From positions 22,069,001-22,133,000 of the forward strand of contig CM073321.1 in NCBI GenBank assembly GCA_037043015.1: a stretch of DNA of 64,000 nucleotides, read 5' to 3'. Shown one piece after another: positions 1 through 10,570 of this stretch. Source of the stretch: Bryum argenteum. Lineage: Eukaryota; Streptophyta; Bryopsida; Bryales; Bryaceae. Each line of letters starts with the position of its first letter. The first letter of the stretch is position 1. The notes under the pieces were generated by a model, which saw only the letters and a list, made by a program, of their open reading frames with translations, was not told where the DNA came from and did not search any database. Position numbers and translations under genes: made by a program.

Positions 1-376
1 CCTGGAGTCTGTCATTGTAGTAAGTGTGATAGGGTAACCAGGACGGCCTGCGTGACCTGCTAGTTCGGACGGCTAGGACGGATTAGTTGTGATGACGTAA
101 TGTGTGCCTTAGTGTGTATGTGTATGGGAAGAGTCTAAGTGTGGAAGTTTCCGCCACGGTGAATATAAGGGAAAGAGTCTTTGTGCATCCCCTCTTGCAA
201 AGGGATACCCTTGCCATGCAAGGCTAAAACATAAGTTGGGACTAGAAACGTTTGGAGGTTTGGTTGTTTTAGCAGTACCTGTCTTGGTCACTTCACAGAA
301 TCCCTGGAAGGATACACAAGTCACCTAAACACGGGTTTTACACCAATAAACGTGTAAGGGAAGATAGAGTGAATAC
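1..376. other. Unclassified sequence upstream of chromovirus remnant
   Basis: I see no convincing coding region or RNA gene here. The RNase H-like reading frame of a Ty3/gypsy element begins right after it, so this probably belongs to the same decayed element, which enters the window from the left. The part coding for reverse transcriptase is not recognisable. Confidence 0.4.
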
Positions 377-1303
377 ATGGCATCCGACACAACGCATGAA
401 AAGGAGATGGTTGCCATGGTGCATTGTTTGAAGACATGGCAACATTACCTTGGTCTCTATGAGATCAAGGTATTCACCAATAATGTTTCATTTAAGTACT
501 TTGAAACACAAGCCAAAGTTACACCCAAGCAATTGAGGTGGTATGTTACCTTAGTGCTCATAAATGTGGAGTTGATTCACAAGCCGGGCCGAGTGAATGG
601 GCACCGGAGGCACTAGGTTGGAAGGATGAACATAAGTCAAATACCATGCAAGTCTTGAGAGTGATGTATGCAAGAGAAGGTGATTTGGCAAAACGGATAA
701 GGGAGGCGTATATAAAAGACTTCGAGGCTCAAAAGTTCTTAGATGAACTTAGGTGTGGCATGATGCCCAAAGGTATCTGGCTTCATCAATCTATGATCAA
801 GTTAGAGCAAAATAGGGTGTGTGTTCCAATGGGCATGTGGAGGTTGAGTGTGCTCAATGAGGAGCATGACAACCGCTTGGCCGGGCATAGGGGGGAGAAG
901 TCCACCATATGTTTGGTTTCAAAGAGATTCTATTGGCCCGAAATGAAAGAAGACATTGCCCATTATGTGAAGACTTGTATCACTTGAATGTGAAGCCAAT
1001 CGGACGTCATATCAAAAGCAAGTGGGTTTGTTACGGCCTTTGCCTATCCGGGATGGTCCATGGAAGTGTGTCTCCATGGATTTCATTACAAGCCTTCCGG
1101 AGTCACGAGGAAGTGACGCCATCTTTGTAGTGGTGGATAGGTTTTGTAAGTTGGCAAGGATGGAGCCAACAAAAGGGATGGCGACCGCCTTTGACAAGGT
1201 GGTGCTGCTTTTCAGCGTTTGGTGGCGGCATCATGGGTTGCCGAAGACCAAAGTGATTGGAGTGATTACTTGGGTTAGGGGGTTGGTAGCTATAATGCAT
1301 TGA
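377..1303 (+). pseudogene. Gypsy RNase H and integrase remnant
   Basis: The first piece (377-616) resembles the C-terminal half of the gypsy RNase H domain: an EKEMVAMVHCLKTWQHYLG stretch, a TNNVSFKYFE stretch where families usually have TDN, and a terminal HKPGRVN. A shift leads into 538-987, which has the integrase HHCC finger (HDNRLAGH, then a cysteine in YVKTC) and the FYWPEM motif before it. A further shift leads to 1022-1303, with the start of the integrase core (WKCVSMDFITSLP and VVVDRFCKLA). The remainder of the core, including the glutamate region, is missing. The order and spacing identify the family. The shifts and deletion make it non-functional. Confidence 0.8.
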
Positions 1304-1494
1304 GGCATGGTGCTATGAGTCAATTGCCGCGTAAGGTGGCTTATGTGTGAAGCCACTTATGCCTAACGACCTAGCTTTTGAATGGATTGCAATCGGAGAT
1401 GGAACAAAGCCAAGGTGCAAAAGACTTGGTAGTCATGAGATAACAACTTATTGGAAAGGACCAAGAAAAACCTATACAAGGCCCAAAGAGGTGT

Positions 1495-1986
1495 GTGAAA
1501 CAAGTTAACAAAGGGCGCCGCCATGAGGAGTATGAGGAGAGCCAAAAGGTGTGGTTGTATGTGAAGAACTTCACCTTACCGGATGGCTTGACTTCCATAT
1601 CCATGGCAAAGTATGTGAGTCCATTTGTCATTGCAAAACGGTTGTTTGAGGATGTGTATAAGTTGGGCTTACCACCGGAGACCAAGATTCATCCCACCTT
1701 CCATGTCTCATTGCTCAAGGCATATCACAAAGATAAGGTGAGGCCGGAACGCAAGCAAGTGTTGCGGCCTCCACATGAACTACGTGGTGATCACTTGGAG
1801 TTTGGAGTAAAAGGCATTATGAACTGCCGGATCACCAAAAAAAAGGGCAAAGAATACTTGGTGAAGAGGCGGGGGTACCATGAGAAGGACGCAACATGGG
1901 TTGAGGCCAAGTCCATGGCCAATGCAAAGGAGATGGTGGAAAGGTATGAAAGCCAACGGAGATCCAAGACACCGAGAAAGCATTGA
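1495..1986 (+). pseudogene. Integrase C-terminus with chromodomain
   Basis: The translated frame carries the gypsy integrase C-terminal module (VWLYVKNF, a GPFVI-like stretch, then HPTFHVSLLKAYH) followed by a chromodomain: a KGIMNCRI strand, KEYLVKRRGY, then the aromatic DATWVEAKSM, and a terminal helix ending in ERYE. In chromoviruses this domain is thought to guide integration to marked chromatin. The first part (1380-1495) is out of frame, so no intact protein is made. The chromodomain itself looks uninterrupted and ends at a stop at 1984-1986. Confidence 0.85.
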
Positions 1987-2015
1987 TGAGGACATCAACC
2001 TTTGAAGTGGGGGTG

Positions 2016-2591
2016 AATCACCACACTTGTGTACACTTGGCCTAAGTTTTGTCTAGCATTTGGTGCAAATGACACATATTGTAATACTTAGTTGACAATA
2101 AAGTTGCTGGCAAGTTCCTTGATTGCATGTTGGAAGTGAGATGAGTTCTAATCTCATTTTGGATTGCTAGGTTGGTTAGAAGAGGTTGAAGGATACGCGA
2201 AGCCAATACTTGGAATGCTGCAAAACAGGGACCTTGGCTTGGGAGTTGTGAGTGGGTGAACCCCCACGATTCTTAAGCTTAGGACTTACTCGGGCGGGAG
2301 CAAGGTAGTGGCACGGGCTCATAAAAGTGCCCTTTGCGGGTTGACCATCGTCAACACGTGGCTTGATCACCCATGTCTCGGTAGAATAAAGCAAAGGCTA
2401 CGTCGGGCGGGACTTAGCATTACCCCTAGGCGAGCAAAGTTTACCACTTGAGAGCCTAAGTGTTTGAAAAGAGGGCTTGGTGTTGCGACCAAGAAAGTGT
2501 TGGTTAGCCTTGAATTCAATCCTAAGTCATGTGAGTATGATGGTATTGATTCAACCTTGACTCTAGGCCGGGAAGACACACCGGGCTCTTG
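2016..2591. other. Non-coding stretch, possible chromovirus 3' LTR
   Basis: There is no convincing gene. The sequence starts directly after the chromodomain frame, with a purine-rich tract followed by TG, as expected at a 3' LTR boundary. Without a matching 5' LTR the end cannot be placed. Confidence 0.35.
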
Positions 2592-3447
2592 TGGTCCAAT
2601 TAGTATGAATGGATCCACCTCGTCTTTTTTTTGTTTAGGCAAGTTTGGCGCCTTTGAGGAGTTGAAGAACTTGACCTCCAAAGTAGCGTCTGGGTCGTCC
2701 TTCGATGCGTTCCACTTTCCCTTCCTCAACCAGGAATCGTACTTCCCTGATTGAATTGCGTGCTGAGCCGGCGAAGCAACTCTGACCTCCATCGCCTCCG
2801 CCTCCTCGTCTTCTTCGTCACCATCGTTGTCTCCACCGTCAACGGAACTATCGAACGTTGTTCCTTCTCGAGGCAATCGTTTCAAGCCCTAAAACAAGTT
2901 CGTTGTCAGAGTCATAGCCAACAACGTAGTCCTCTACGTTCTTAGGAAGCGTTTCTTGACAAATTGCCTCTTCGTTGGACTCGTTCTCAATGAGCTCCTC
3001 CATGACTGTATCACCTTCAGGAGCATCACTTGGCTCGACTCGAGCTAAGTCCACCACTGATATTTGCTCCTCCATAATTGCATCACCCCCATGAGCATTA
3101 CTTAGCTCGACTCAAGCTAAGTCCACCACCGGTGTCTGCTCAGGTTGAGTGGCACAACCACCAGAACGCCTTGACGATCAACGACCCAAACGAACACCGT
3201 GTGCTGCCGATGGAGAGCGACGAGCTGCACGCCGCTGAAATAGACACTCTCCACTTGTAGAAGGAACTTGGACGATTGTCCAGTTGATAACTGGTGAGGC
3301 GGGTACATATAGCTCGGGAGATTGGCTACCTCGATGGGGCGTTGAAAGGTGCTTGTCGTCTTCATCCCCAGATGTGAGTGAGTCGTCATCATCGTCGGAC
3401 TGATCAGAGGATTCGCTTCGCACAGGCTTCTTGGACCTGGGCACCAT
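2592..3447 (-). pseudogene. Remnant of acidic protein gene, function unknown
   Basis: On the minus strand a chain of frames reads as low-complexity acidic protein. 3447 starts MVPRSKKPVRSESSDQSD and runs into a DDDDDSLTSGDEDD patch. 3075 starts MEEQISVVDLARVEPSD. 2885 begins MKRLPREGT and holds another acidic patch before a KYDSWLRKGKW stretch. The pieces overlap in different frames, so either introns or frameshifts separate them. I do not recognise the family. Acidic tails of this kind occur in transposon-related plant proteins but also elsewhere. Confidence 0.35.
2994..3137. repeat. Two-copy 72-bp tandem duplication
   Basis: The segment beginning GCTCCTCCAT at 2994 recurs at 3066 with a few substitutions. 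Both copies end with CTCGACTC(G/A)AGCTAAGTCCACCAC. The duplication lies in the minus-strand acidic protein remnant and keeps its frame (72 is a multiple of 3), so it would repeat 24 residues. Confidence 0.75.
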
Positions 3448-3568
3448 TGCCTTCTGCAGGCTCGGTCTTGGTCCGGGATCGGCATACGGATTAACGTACT
3501 GTCACGGGATGTGGCGTCGAAACACGTAGTGTTTTTGTAGATTAGTTGTTTCTAATCTACGTTAGTTA

Positions 3569-3660
3569 GTGGCGTGCGTCCGTTGCACACCGTTCATCCC
3601 CAACGGATGAAATTTCATCCGTTAGGGCTGTTAGGGCGTGTGTATAGCGACGCACACCAC
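3569..3660. repeat. 92-bp foldback, MITE-like sequence
   Basis: Terminal inverted repeats of 12 bp (GTGGCGTGCGTC and, inverted, GTGGTGTGCGTC; 11 of 12 match) enclose a perfect 22-bp palindrome at 3602-3623 that starts AACGGATGAAA. The whole could fold into a hairpin. No target duplication can be assigned because the right end coincides with the target site of the copia element. Confidence 0.55.
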
Positions 3661-3843
3661 TGTTAAGAGAGTTGGATGAGCTGGATAAGCACATTCATCC
3701 GAGGATGTAAATCCTCCGAGGATTATGGCGGCTAGTGCCGCCTACCAAAATGTTCCCCTCCCTCTCTGATAAAACTGGCTCCTCACGAAGCCACCTTCCT
3801 GTCTTGTCAAACTATTGTTTATGCTTTCTTCACACTCGTAACA
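3661..3843 (+). repeat. Copia 5' LTR (183 bp)
   Basis: It begins TGTTAAGAGA and ends CGTAACA. It matches 9159-9341 except for four transitions. The internal region starts with CGTTATCAGCAC, a common copia-type primer binding region. Confidence 0.95.
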
Positions 3844-4007
3844 CGTTATCAGCACTTTTGCTCACTACTTCATTTTTCTCTCTCCCTTTTCAATCGTTGA
3901 TCAATCGTAAAAGCAGGGAGTACAAACCGTGAGAGACAGCGGCCGAACGAGTAGATAGAAGTCTGAGCGACCAGAACCTGAGCCGGAAGAGAGACGTATG
4001 AGCGCCT

Positions 4008-4167
4008 AGAAGCTGAAGCATTTGTTGGAGTTCATCGTTAGAAGCTGAAGCATTTGTTGGAGTTCATCGTTAGAAGCTAAAGCATTTGTTGGAGTTCATC
4101 GTTAGAAGCTGAAGCATTTGTTGGAGTTCATCGTTAGAAGCTGAAGCATTTGTTGGAGTTCATCGTT
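4008..4167 (+). repeat. Five 32-bp tandem repeats in copia leader
   Basis: Five head-to-tail copies of a 32-bp unit start at 4008, each containing AAGCATTTGTTGGAGTTC. Only one substitution (GAAGCTAAAG in copy three) is visible. They lie in the untranslated leader between the 5' LTR and gag. Confidence 0.92.
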
Positions 4168-4366
4168 ATGTGGCGATTGTGTGCTACTGGAGCTCTTTCC
4201 ATTCCTGAGCTCTGAAGAACCTTGAAGGCGGACTTTCTTTCTTAATTTTACCGCTACCACGCGTGCTACAGTTCTGCCTTGGTGTTCATTCTGTGTCTGG
4301 TGTCGATGCTTTGTCGATGCTAGCCAGCATTTGAAACCGCATTTCCGGTTCAGTCCGACCCATTTG

Positions 4367-4400
<34 letters not shown>
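4367..4400. repeat. Poly-A tract in copia leader
   Basis: A run of 34 A residues is followed directly by TTTTT. It lies in the untranslated leader about 370 bp before the gag start and is probably a slippage-expanded homopolymer. Confidence 0.9.
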
Positions 4401-4404
<4 letters not shown>

Positions 4405-4767
4405 TCTGCTGCCAGCATCTTTACTACTTTCTCGTCCTCAAGTTCAGTTCCAGTACAGACTCTGCTGCAACAGTGATGTGAGCATTCGGGTCCTCCTGAG
4501 GGGATTTTGGTGTCTGGAAGAAATGTTTCGACGGTGCGCGGGTAAGGAATCCCAGGCTACTAGCCAGCATCTATACTGCCTCGACGTCCCCTGCTTGCAT
4601 TCCGAGTCTGGACCCGTGCTGCTCTCACCTGGACAGAAGATCACTAGTTCACCAGCTGATCGGCTGCTCCTCTTACCTTCAGTAAGTGAAGACCCAGTAA
4701 GTTTGCAGCCTGTTCCCACGTGCTCCTCCTTCTCCCCTCTCCTTTTCAGGTCAAACAACATTAAACA

Positions 4768-5709
4768 ATGGTGATGTCGTCGATTGCGAAACCGATGAAG
4801 GAGTCACGCACCGCACCTTTGATTTTTGATCAGTTGGAGGAAGATGGCACAAACTACACCGATTGGAACTTCAACATACGCGCGACCCTGGCTGCAGATG
4901 AGATCGACCCGGCGTTGAACCTGCACCCACAAGAAGAAATACCGACACCGCATCGTTGGCAAGCAATGATGATGAAGCGCAGGCACATGGCGCCAGCGCT
5001 CCGCATGCAGTATATCGCCGAAAAAAACCCCGCCAGACTCTGGGCGGACCTCGAAGCGCGTTTTAAACATGAAGAAACAATTTTTCTCCCGCGCGCTCAG
5101 GGCGATTGGAGTGCACTGCGAGTTCTCGACTTTCCGAACTTCTCGACATACGACTCTGAGCTTCATCGCATCACTGCCCAGCTCAAGCTTTGCGGCATCA
5201 CGGTCACGGACTCCGAGCTTATCAATAAGAAACTAAAATCTTTTCCTCCCGCATGTGCTATTTTATCTCAGCAGTACCGAAACATGAAATTCACACGTTA
5301 CTCAGAGCTTATGAAATATCTGCATGTTGGAGAACAACAGCAACAAATTCTCCTCCAAAATGCAGAGAAACGACCGGCTCGTGAAATTCACTCTACTGAG
5401 AAGACATCAGCTACCACCAGAACTACAACCACACCAACCTCGGCATCAAAAGCCAGCAATTCGGGACGCGAAACTCACACTTCTGAAGCACCCACGCGAC
5501 CCCTGAAAGGCGGTTCTGTGAAGCCAAAAAACCATTGGAGCAAGCCTTACAAGAACACGCGCTATTCACCAGGTCAGAAATCTGGAACCTCAAGCAATCC
5601 TCCTGCACGTCAAGTCAAGGGGAACTGCCACAAATGTGGTAGATTTGGGCATTACGCCCGGGAGTGCAGAGCATCCGAACACATTGTAAATATGTACAAG
5701 GAGCTCTAG
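4768..5709 (+). CDS. Copia gag protein with zinc knuckle
   Basis: A 313-residue frame starts at ATG 4768 in a good context (AACAATGG). The N-terminal half has the UBN2-like copia gag pattern (FDQLEEDGTNYTDWNFNIRA, later LWADLEARF). The middle is basic and rich in Thr and Ser. A CCHC knuckle CHKCGRFGHYAREC (C-X2-C-X4-H-X4-C) lies close to the C-terminus. Gag packages the element RNA into cytoplasmic particles. The frame ends at TAG 5707-5709. The same frame continues into protease, so this stop is most likely a mutated glutamine codon and not a designed gag end. Confidence 0.88.
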   Translation: MVMSSIAKPMKESRTAPLIFDQLEEDGTNYTDWNFNIRATLAADEIDPALNLHPQEEIPTPHRWQAMMMKRRHMAPALRMQYIAEKNPARLWADLEARFKHEETIFLPRAQGDWSALRVLDFPNFSTYDSELHRITAQLKLCGITVTDSELINKKLKSFPPACAILSQQYRNMKFTRYSELMKYLHVGEQQQQILLQNAEKRPAREIHSTEKTSATTRTTTTPTSASKASNSGRETHTSEAPTRPLKGGSVKPKNHWSKPYKNTRYSPGQKSGTSSNPPARQVKGNCHKCGRFGHYARECRASEHIVNMYKEL

Positions 5710-7032
5710 GCACTCAAAGGTTCGAAAAGAGAGGCTCACACGTTAGATGCCCCCTCTTTATCGGACCTTGATCCAGAGTACTACATGGTGGATTGCGGAT
5801 CCACTACTGATAAGGCCAACATTGCCTTACTCAATAGTGCCTCCACTCACACCATACTCCAAGACCAAGCATTATTCGAGTTCAAAACTCAGAATGAGCC
5901 TTGGCAAACTTGTGATCTAATCACAATCGTAGGGAAACAAAGTTTCCGCTTTCGTGAGGGCCGGGCACACGTAGTGTTACCCGGGGGAGCCCCCCTCATC
6001 TGCAAATGAGCAATGTATGCTCCTGGCGCTCCCCGTAGCCTGATCAGCTACAGGGACCTAAGGGCCAGTAATATTCACATCTCCACAGCCCATGGGAAGG
6101 GAGGAGAAGTGTTGGAATTGCGGAGCAGGCATAGCCTGTTGGCCACAGCACGAGCGGGTGCTAGCAAACTTTATGAGCTCCAAATCCGAGGAGGAGTTCC
6201 AACTCCTTGCAACTCGAGTCCCAGCGCTCCCAAGAGCAATGGACAGGCCTCCTTCCTGAGGACAGTTAGAAGGGCGGATCTCTGGCACCATCGATTGGGA
6301 CATCATGGCACAACGATGATGAGGAGGATGATACCAATTCTAAGCGGCCACGAGTTGAGCACCCAAAACGCGGAACACACCTCTGAGTGCCAGGAATGCA
6401 CCCAAGGCAAGCTAATTCGGCAGCCTGCAAAGTGGAAGCTTCCGAACGAGATGCCAGCACCCCTCTTTCGCCTCCAAGGCGATTGGTACGACCCCATCTC
6501 GCTTGAATCAGGTCAGTTCAAATACTTCTTTGTGTTAGCTGATGCGTCGGGGAGACATACGGAAGTATCACTTCTCACGACCAGAAACATGGTATTCCTC
6601 AAAACCTTAGCCATGCTCATTAGATACAAAAACCACTACCCAGAATTCCCTATATGTCATCTTAGAATGGACAACGCTTCAGAATTCAAATCCCATGCAT
6701 TTGAGGATTTTTGTGTAGCTTCAGGGATCGAGCTTTCCTATTCTGTGCCATATGAGCATGTACAAAATGGCCTTGCAGAAGCTGTAATAAAGAAAATTCA
6801 GTTGATAGTTCGACCATTGCTATTTCACGCCAACCTCCCCTCCCAGTTTTGGGGACATGCGGTGCTACATGCTGCAACTTTCCTAAAACTGAGACCGACT
6901 CTTCTACATACTCAAACCCCGTTAGAACTAGCATCAGAAATAACACCTCACATAGCTCACCTCAGAACGTTTGGTTGCGAGGTCTGGGTACCAGTCTCGG
7001 AACCAAAACAAAAGACTATGGAACCTCATTGA
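5710..7032 (+). pseudogene. Copia protease and integrase region
   Basis: This continues the gag frame. The protease region shows LLNSASTHTIL where copia proteases have an Asp-Ser-Gly/Ala active site, so the catalytic Asp is Asn here. After TGA 6007-6009 comes the GAG-pre-integrase zinc region (LWHHRLGHHG, then CQECTQGK). The integrase core follows with an Asp in GDWYDP, an Asp in RMDNASEF and a Glu in VQNGLAEAVIKK, the expected D,D,E set. TGA 7030-7032 interrupts just before the KGVYLGFD motif that usually follows. Both stops fit CGA-to-TGA changes. Protein order and spacing are normal for copia. Confidence 0.88.
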
Positions 7033-9090
7033 GTCAAAGGTGTCTACTTAGGATTCGACTCGCCGAGTATTATACGATATAAACTTCCCAACCGGGACGA
7101 TGTATACAAAGTTAGATTTCAGAATTGCAAGTTCGTAGAATCTCGCTTCCCCGAAACTCAGAGCGTCAACAAACCTGCTGTTACACTAAACTTTCGTGAT
7201 TCAGAAACCCTTACTCTCAATCCAGATTTTAGAACCTCACTCACAGATAGTGAATGCTAGAAACTCCTCAATCTTTAGCAGCTAGCCGAAAAGATTCCGG
7301 ACGGATTCCACTCTGGTCCCAGAATCATACGCATTCCATTACCAGGCTCAGGGAACCCCGTTCCGGTAGCAATTCCAAGTAAGAAACGCAAAGTCCGAAC
7401 CACTCTCCTAACAAACCAGTCTCTCGAGGTTGACAACCCATCATGGGACGACCCCGAAGCTTTTGTGTCTAGTTTATCCAACATTGATTCTGATCCCCAA
7501 ACTCTAGAACAGGCAAAGAAACGAGTAGATTGGCCTCAATGGCACGAAGCTTTACAAGCAGAATATAACTCGTTACGCAAACGCGAAGTTTTTGGAGAAT
7601 TGGTCCACAATCTTAGCTCACCGCCTATTAGACACAAAATTTTGTTTACTAGGAAAAGGGATGAACAAGGACAAATCCTACGCTATAAAATTCGCCTTGT
7701 AGCCTAGGGGTATGCTCAGAAACCCGGGATAGATTTTGAGCAAACACACTCTCCCGTGATGGATAGTACATCCTTTCGCTACTTGCTTAGCTTGGCAACT
7801 CAGCATGCACTAGAAACGAGACTAATGGATGTAGTAACAGCGTATCTATACGGAAACTTAGATACCGAGCTGTACATAAAACCTCCCTCAGACTTCTTGC
7901 CTCCTTCACGCCCACCTCCGGCTGGGAAATTCTCCGGATTTCGTATCCAAGAAGCCTTATACGGACTTAAGCAAGCAGGAAGAGCATGGTATCACCATCT
8001 CAAAACCTACCTTATGGCTCATGGTTTTTCAAACCACCCTGCCTTACCTTGTGTCTTTGTGCTCAAAGAAGCCACTGCATTTGTCATCCTTGCTGTATAT
8101 GTTGATGACTTGAATTCAATTGGCACCCCGGAGTTATCCAGAAAAGTCGAATCGATACTGACAAAACAGTTTGAAATGAAACTACTAGGACGCACAACCT
8201 TTTGCCTTAGCCTCCAAATCAAGCATTGTGCAGATGGAAGTTTGCTACTTCACCAACAAACATACACCAAGAAGCTCCTTCGCACCTTCAACATGGAGAC
8301 TGCCAATGCGCTCACTGCGCCCATGATCGGGAAGTCCAAGAACGAGGATGACCCCTACCGCCCAGCCAAAGAAATTGAGGAGGAGATTGAGAAGCGCCAA
8401 TACCTCGCAGCAGTTGGAGCGCTACTCTATTTAGCCACCAACACCTGCCCCGACATCAGCTTTGCAGTTAGTGTACTGGCACGCCACAGCCAACGACCTA
8501 CCACACGTCACTGGCAAGGTATCAAACATCTGATGCGATACCTACGTGGCACCGAGGACCTCGGCCTTCACTTCAAGCCGGGCCACAGCGAGATTATTAG
8601 CTACGCCGACGCTGGTTACAAGACCGATCCCACTTCCGGTAAGTCCCAAACCGGTTGGATTTTTCTGAAAAATGGAGCCCCGATCTCATGGCGATCGTCC
8701 AAGCAAACAAAAACCGCTACATCAACGAATCATGCCGAACTACTTGCGTTCCATGAGGCAGCAAGGGAATCTGTATGGTTGCGGACCATGCAATCTGCAA
8801 TCGGCGACATGACCGGCCTTCCCACCGTTACGAAGGCCACGCTTATTTTGGAGGACAACGCCGCCTGCATCGAACAAGTCTCGACCGGATTCATTAAGTC
8901 CGACAGGGTTAAGCATATTCGCCCGCAGTTGTTCGGCTACACCTAGGAACTCACGAGCACAGGCCAGATTGAAATACGGAAAGTTGCCTCAGCGGAGAAC
9001 ATCGCGGATCTCCTCACAAAGGCACTTCCAGCTCTGCAGCATCGCAAGCTCATACAACTGGCAGGAATGTATAGCTCATCCGAACTGTAA
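7033..9090 (+). pseudogene. Copia reverse transcriptase and RNase H region
   Basis: The frame of gag continues. In-frame stops lie at 7258, 7276, 7705 and 8944, and the true end is TAA 9088-9090. Reverse transcriptase shows WPQWHEALQAEYNSL, RLVA-stop-GYAQKPGIDF, then the catalytic AVYVDDLNS. RNase H shows SYADAGYKTD, the QTGWIFLKNGAPISW stretch and the SSKQTKTATSTNHAELLA motif. The end reads ENIADLLTKALP, the canonical copia C-terminus. The stops at 7705 and 8944 fall where family members have Gln (VAQGYA and YTQEL), so they are clearly CAG-to-TAG changes. No frameshift is present. Confidence 0.92.
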
Positions 9091-9150
9091 GCTCCGAGGG
9101 CGTCATCACTCTTTTCTCCACTGGAGTTTTTAACGAGGATGACACCCTCG

Positions 9151-9158
9151 AGGAGGAG
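9151..9158 (+). promoter_or_regulatory. Copia polypurine tract
   Basis: AGGAGGAG directly abuts the TG of the 3' LTR, the usual site that primes plus-strand DNA synthesis. Confidence 0.8.
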
Positions 9159-9341
9159 TGTTAAGAGAGTTGGATGAGCTGGATAAGCACATTCATCCGA
9201 GGATGTAGATCCTCCGAGGATTATGGCGGCTAGTGCCGCCTACCAAAATGTTCCCCTCCCTCTCTGATAAAGCTGGCTCCTCACGAAGCCACCTTCCTGT
9301 TTTGTCAAACTGTTGTTTATGCTTTCTTCACACTCGTAACA
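9159..9341 (+). repeat. Copia 3' LTR (183 bp)
   Basis: It matches 3661-3843 except for four transitions. The target duplication ACCAC follows at 9342-9346. Confidence 0.95.
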
Positions 9342-9660
9342 ACCACCTTGACTTGACATCTTTGTCAAGTCAAGCTTTGTAAGTGAGTTTAGAGTGTATT
9401 TAGTGAGTTCTTTGCTTATAAGTGATGGTTTATCATTAGTAAAGGCTCCGCATACTCTACTTCTGCTCGCACTTGTTGATTCTCCCCTTGTGGAGTGCGA
9501 GACGCTTGACTACTCTTGTGATTTGCAATACATTCACTTGACAAAGATCTTCCCATGTTTTCTTTCTTGAATTCTCAAATTTGAGCTTGAGTGAGTAGAA
9601 ATTTTTAGTGGGTACTGAGATGGATGCCGTAGAGTGCAAATAAACAAAAAATTTGCAACA
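9342..9660 (+). repeat. 5' LTR (partial) of methyltransferase-bearing gypsy element
   Basis: The first 194 bp match 51463-51656. They contain an inverted pair (CTTGACTTGACA, then GTCAAGTCAAG) and a CTCGCACTTGTT segment. The sequence from 9536 to about 9660 has no partner because the right copy is cut short. A sequence CGGCGCCGG at 9663-9671 right after a CA end could be the primer binding site, which would place the LTR end near 9660. The LTR start is not resolved. Confidence 0.6.
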
Positions 9661-9844
9661 AACGGCGCCGGATTCCGACGATTTTTGAAGAAGTTGTGGG
9701 CGGCGCAAGGGTTGGAGCTTGGAGGGAGGAGTTGCTGGAGTGATCCTGTGATTTTTCATCCACGCTTATTTTTCATCCAATCCCGAGTTTTCATCCGTTG
9801 TCAACTTTTCATCCACTGCTACCTCACGCACCATATATACCCGT

Positions 9845-10349
9845 TTGGCGCGGTTGGCGGCGGAGGCCGGTGATGTGTACGCGGAGCGTCAGTTGGTGAA
9901 GATTTTTATCTCCAAGCTAGACAAGCGGATGGTTGAGCTTATCAGTCCGCATCTCCTCTTCCGGTACCACGGCAACGCCACTCTGGTGCAAGCCTTTGCC
10001 GGGGTAGAGGCCCTTGATAGAGCATTGGGCGTGAGTGAGGCCACAGACTTGGTGACGTCACTCATGGATGCTCCCAAGCCCAAGAAGCTTGCCACGGTCA
10101 CCGGTAGCTTGGCTGAGGCACAACCTGAAAAGGTTGTGCATTGTTGGGCATGTGGAGAGGCTGGCCTCACCAAGGGTGACCCCAACTGCCCTAAAAAGAA
10201 GGGGGCAAACCCTAGGAAGGCCAAGCCCTAGACCGAGGTGGCCAAGCCTGCAGAGAAGGCTTGGGCAAAGGGAAGAAAACTTTGACATGTTTTCAGTGTG
10301 GCAAGTTTGGCCACAGTAAGGAGAACTGTTTTTCTCTTCAATTGGAGAA
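9845..10349 (+). pseudogene. Gypsy gag, first part, cut by CACTA element
   Basis: The frame from 9845 has gag-like helices (AERQLVKIFISKLDKRM, later LVQAFAGVEALDRALG) and a degenerate first knuckle CWACGEAG. It stops at 10229, and a shift leads to an intact CCHC knuckle CFQCGKFGHSKENC at 10288-10329. The CACTA element inserted 20 bp later, after a Glu codon. Reading across the element through one copy of the GAA duplication keeps the frame and continues at 26122. The frame also appears open for some distance upstream of 9845, so the true start is uncertain. Confidence 0.75.
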
Positions 10350-10570
10350 CACTACTAGAAAAGGGTGTCAATTCTGACCGGGTTTTTTGACTCAAAATCG
10401 ACGTCTGACTGCACCTGACGGCACTACATGTAGTCAGCCAACTAGTCGAGTACCTAGTCAGATCGGACACCCTTTTGGGATGACTACAGGCGTTCCCATA
10501 GGCTCGTTCCCGATGGAGTTTTTGAGACCTCGTTTGGAGGCTGCCCAGGCAGAGTGACGTGGCATAGTCA

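Larger units (their letters stand above)
1..2015 (+). mobile_element. Decayed Ty3/gypsy chromovirus, 3' part
   Basis: Fragments on the plus strand follow the usual 3' order of a chromodomain-bearing gypsy element: RNase H, integrase zinc finger, integrase core, then chromodomain. They lie in different frames with internal deletions, so the copy is dead. The left part lies outside the window. A purine-rich stretch near 2003-2012 just after the chromodomain stop could be the polypurine tract, followed by a TG that may begin the 3' LTR. No second LTR copy is available to confirm this. Confidence 0.75.
3661..9341 (+). mobile_element. Complete Ty1/copia LTR retrotransposon
   Basis: Two 183-bp LTRs (TGTTAAGAGA...CTCGTAACA) enclose gag, protease, integrase, reverse transcriptase and RNase H in copia order. 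A 5-bp target duplication ACCAC lies at 3656-3660 and 9342-9346. A primer-binding-like sequence (TTATCAGCAC) follows the left LTR, and a purine tract AGGAGGAG (9151-9158) precedes the right LTR. The LTRs differ at four sites, all transitions, so insertion is fairly recent. The gag-pol frame is continuous from 4768 to 9090 with no frameshift but holds seven internal stops. The copy cannot make an intact polyprotein. Confidence 0.95.

Noticed and set aside
3500-3655. Start of the outer gypsy 5' LTR at TGTCACGGG (3500)
   Set aside because: It looks like an LTR tip, but the right LTR copy lacks this part, and the foldback at 3569-3660 lies in between. I cannot support the border.
4768-9090. Programmed readthrough or stop-codon reassignment in the copia frame
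   Set aside because: Both TAG and TGA occur at positions of different amino acids (Gln and Arg by family motifs), which fits mutation and not a changed code.
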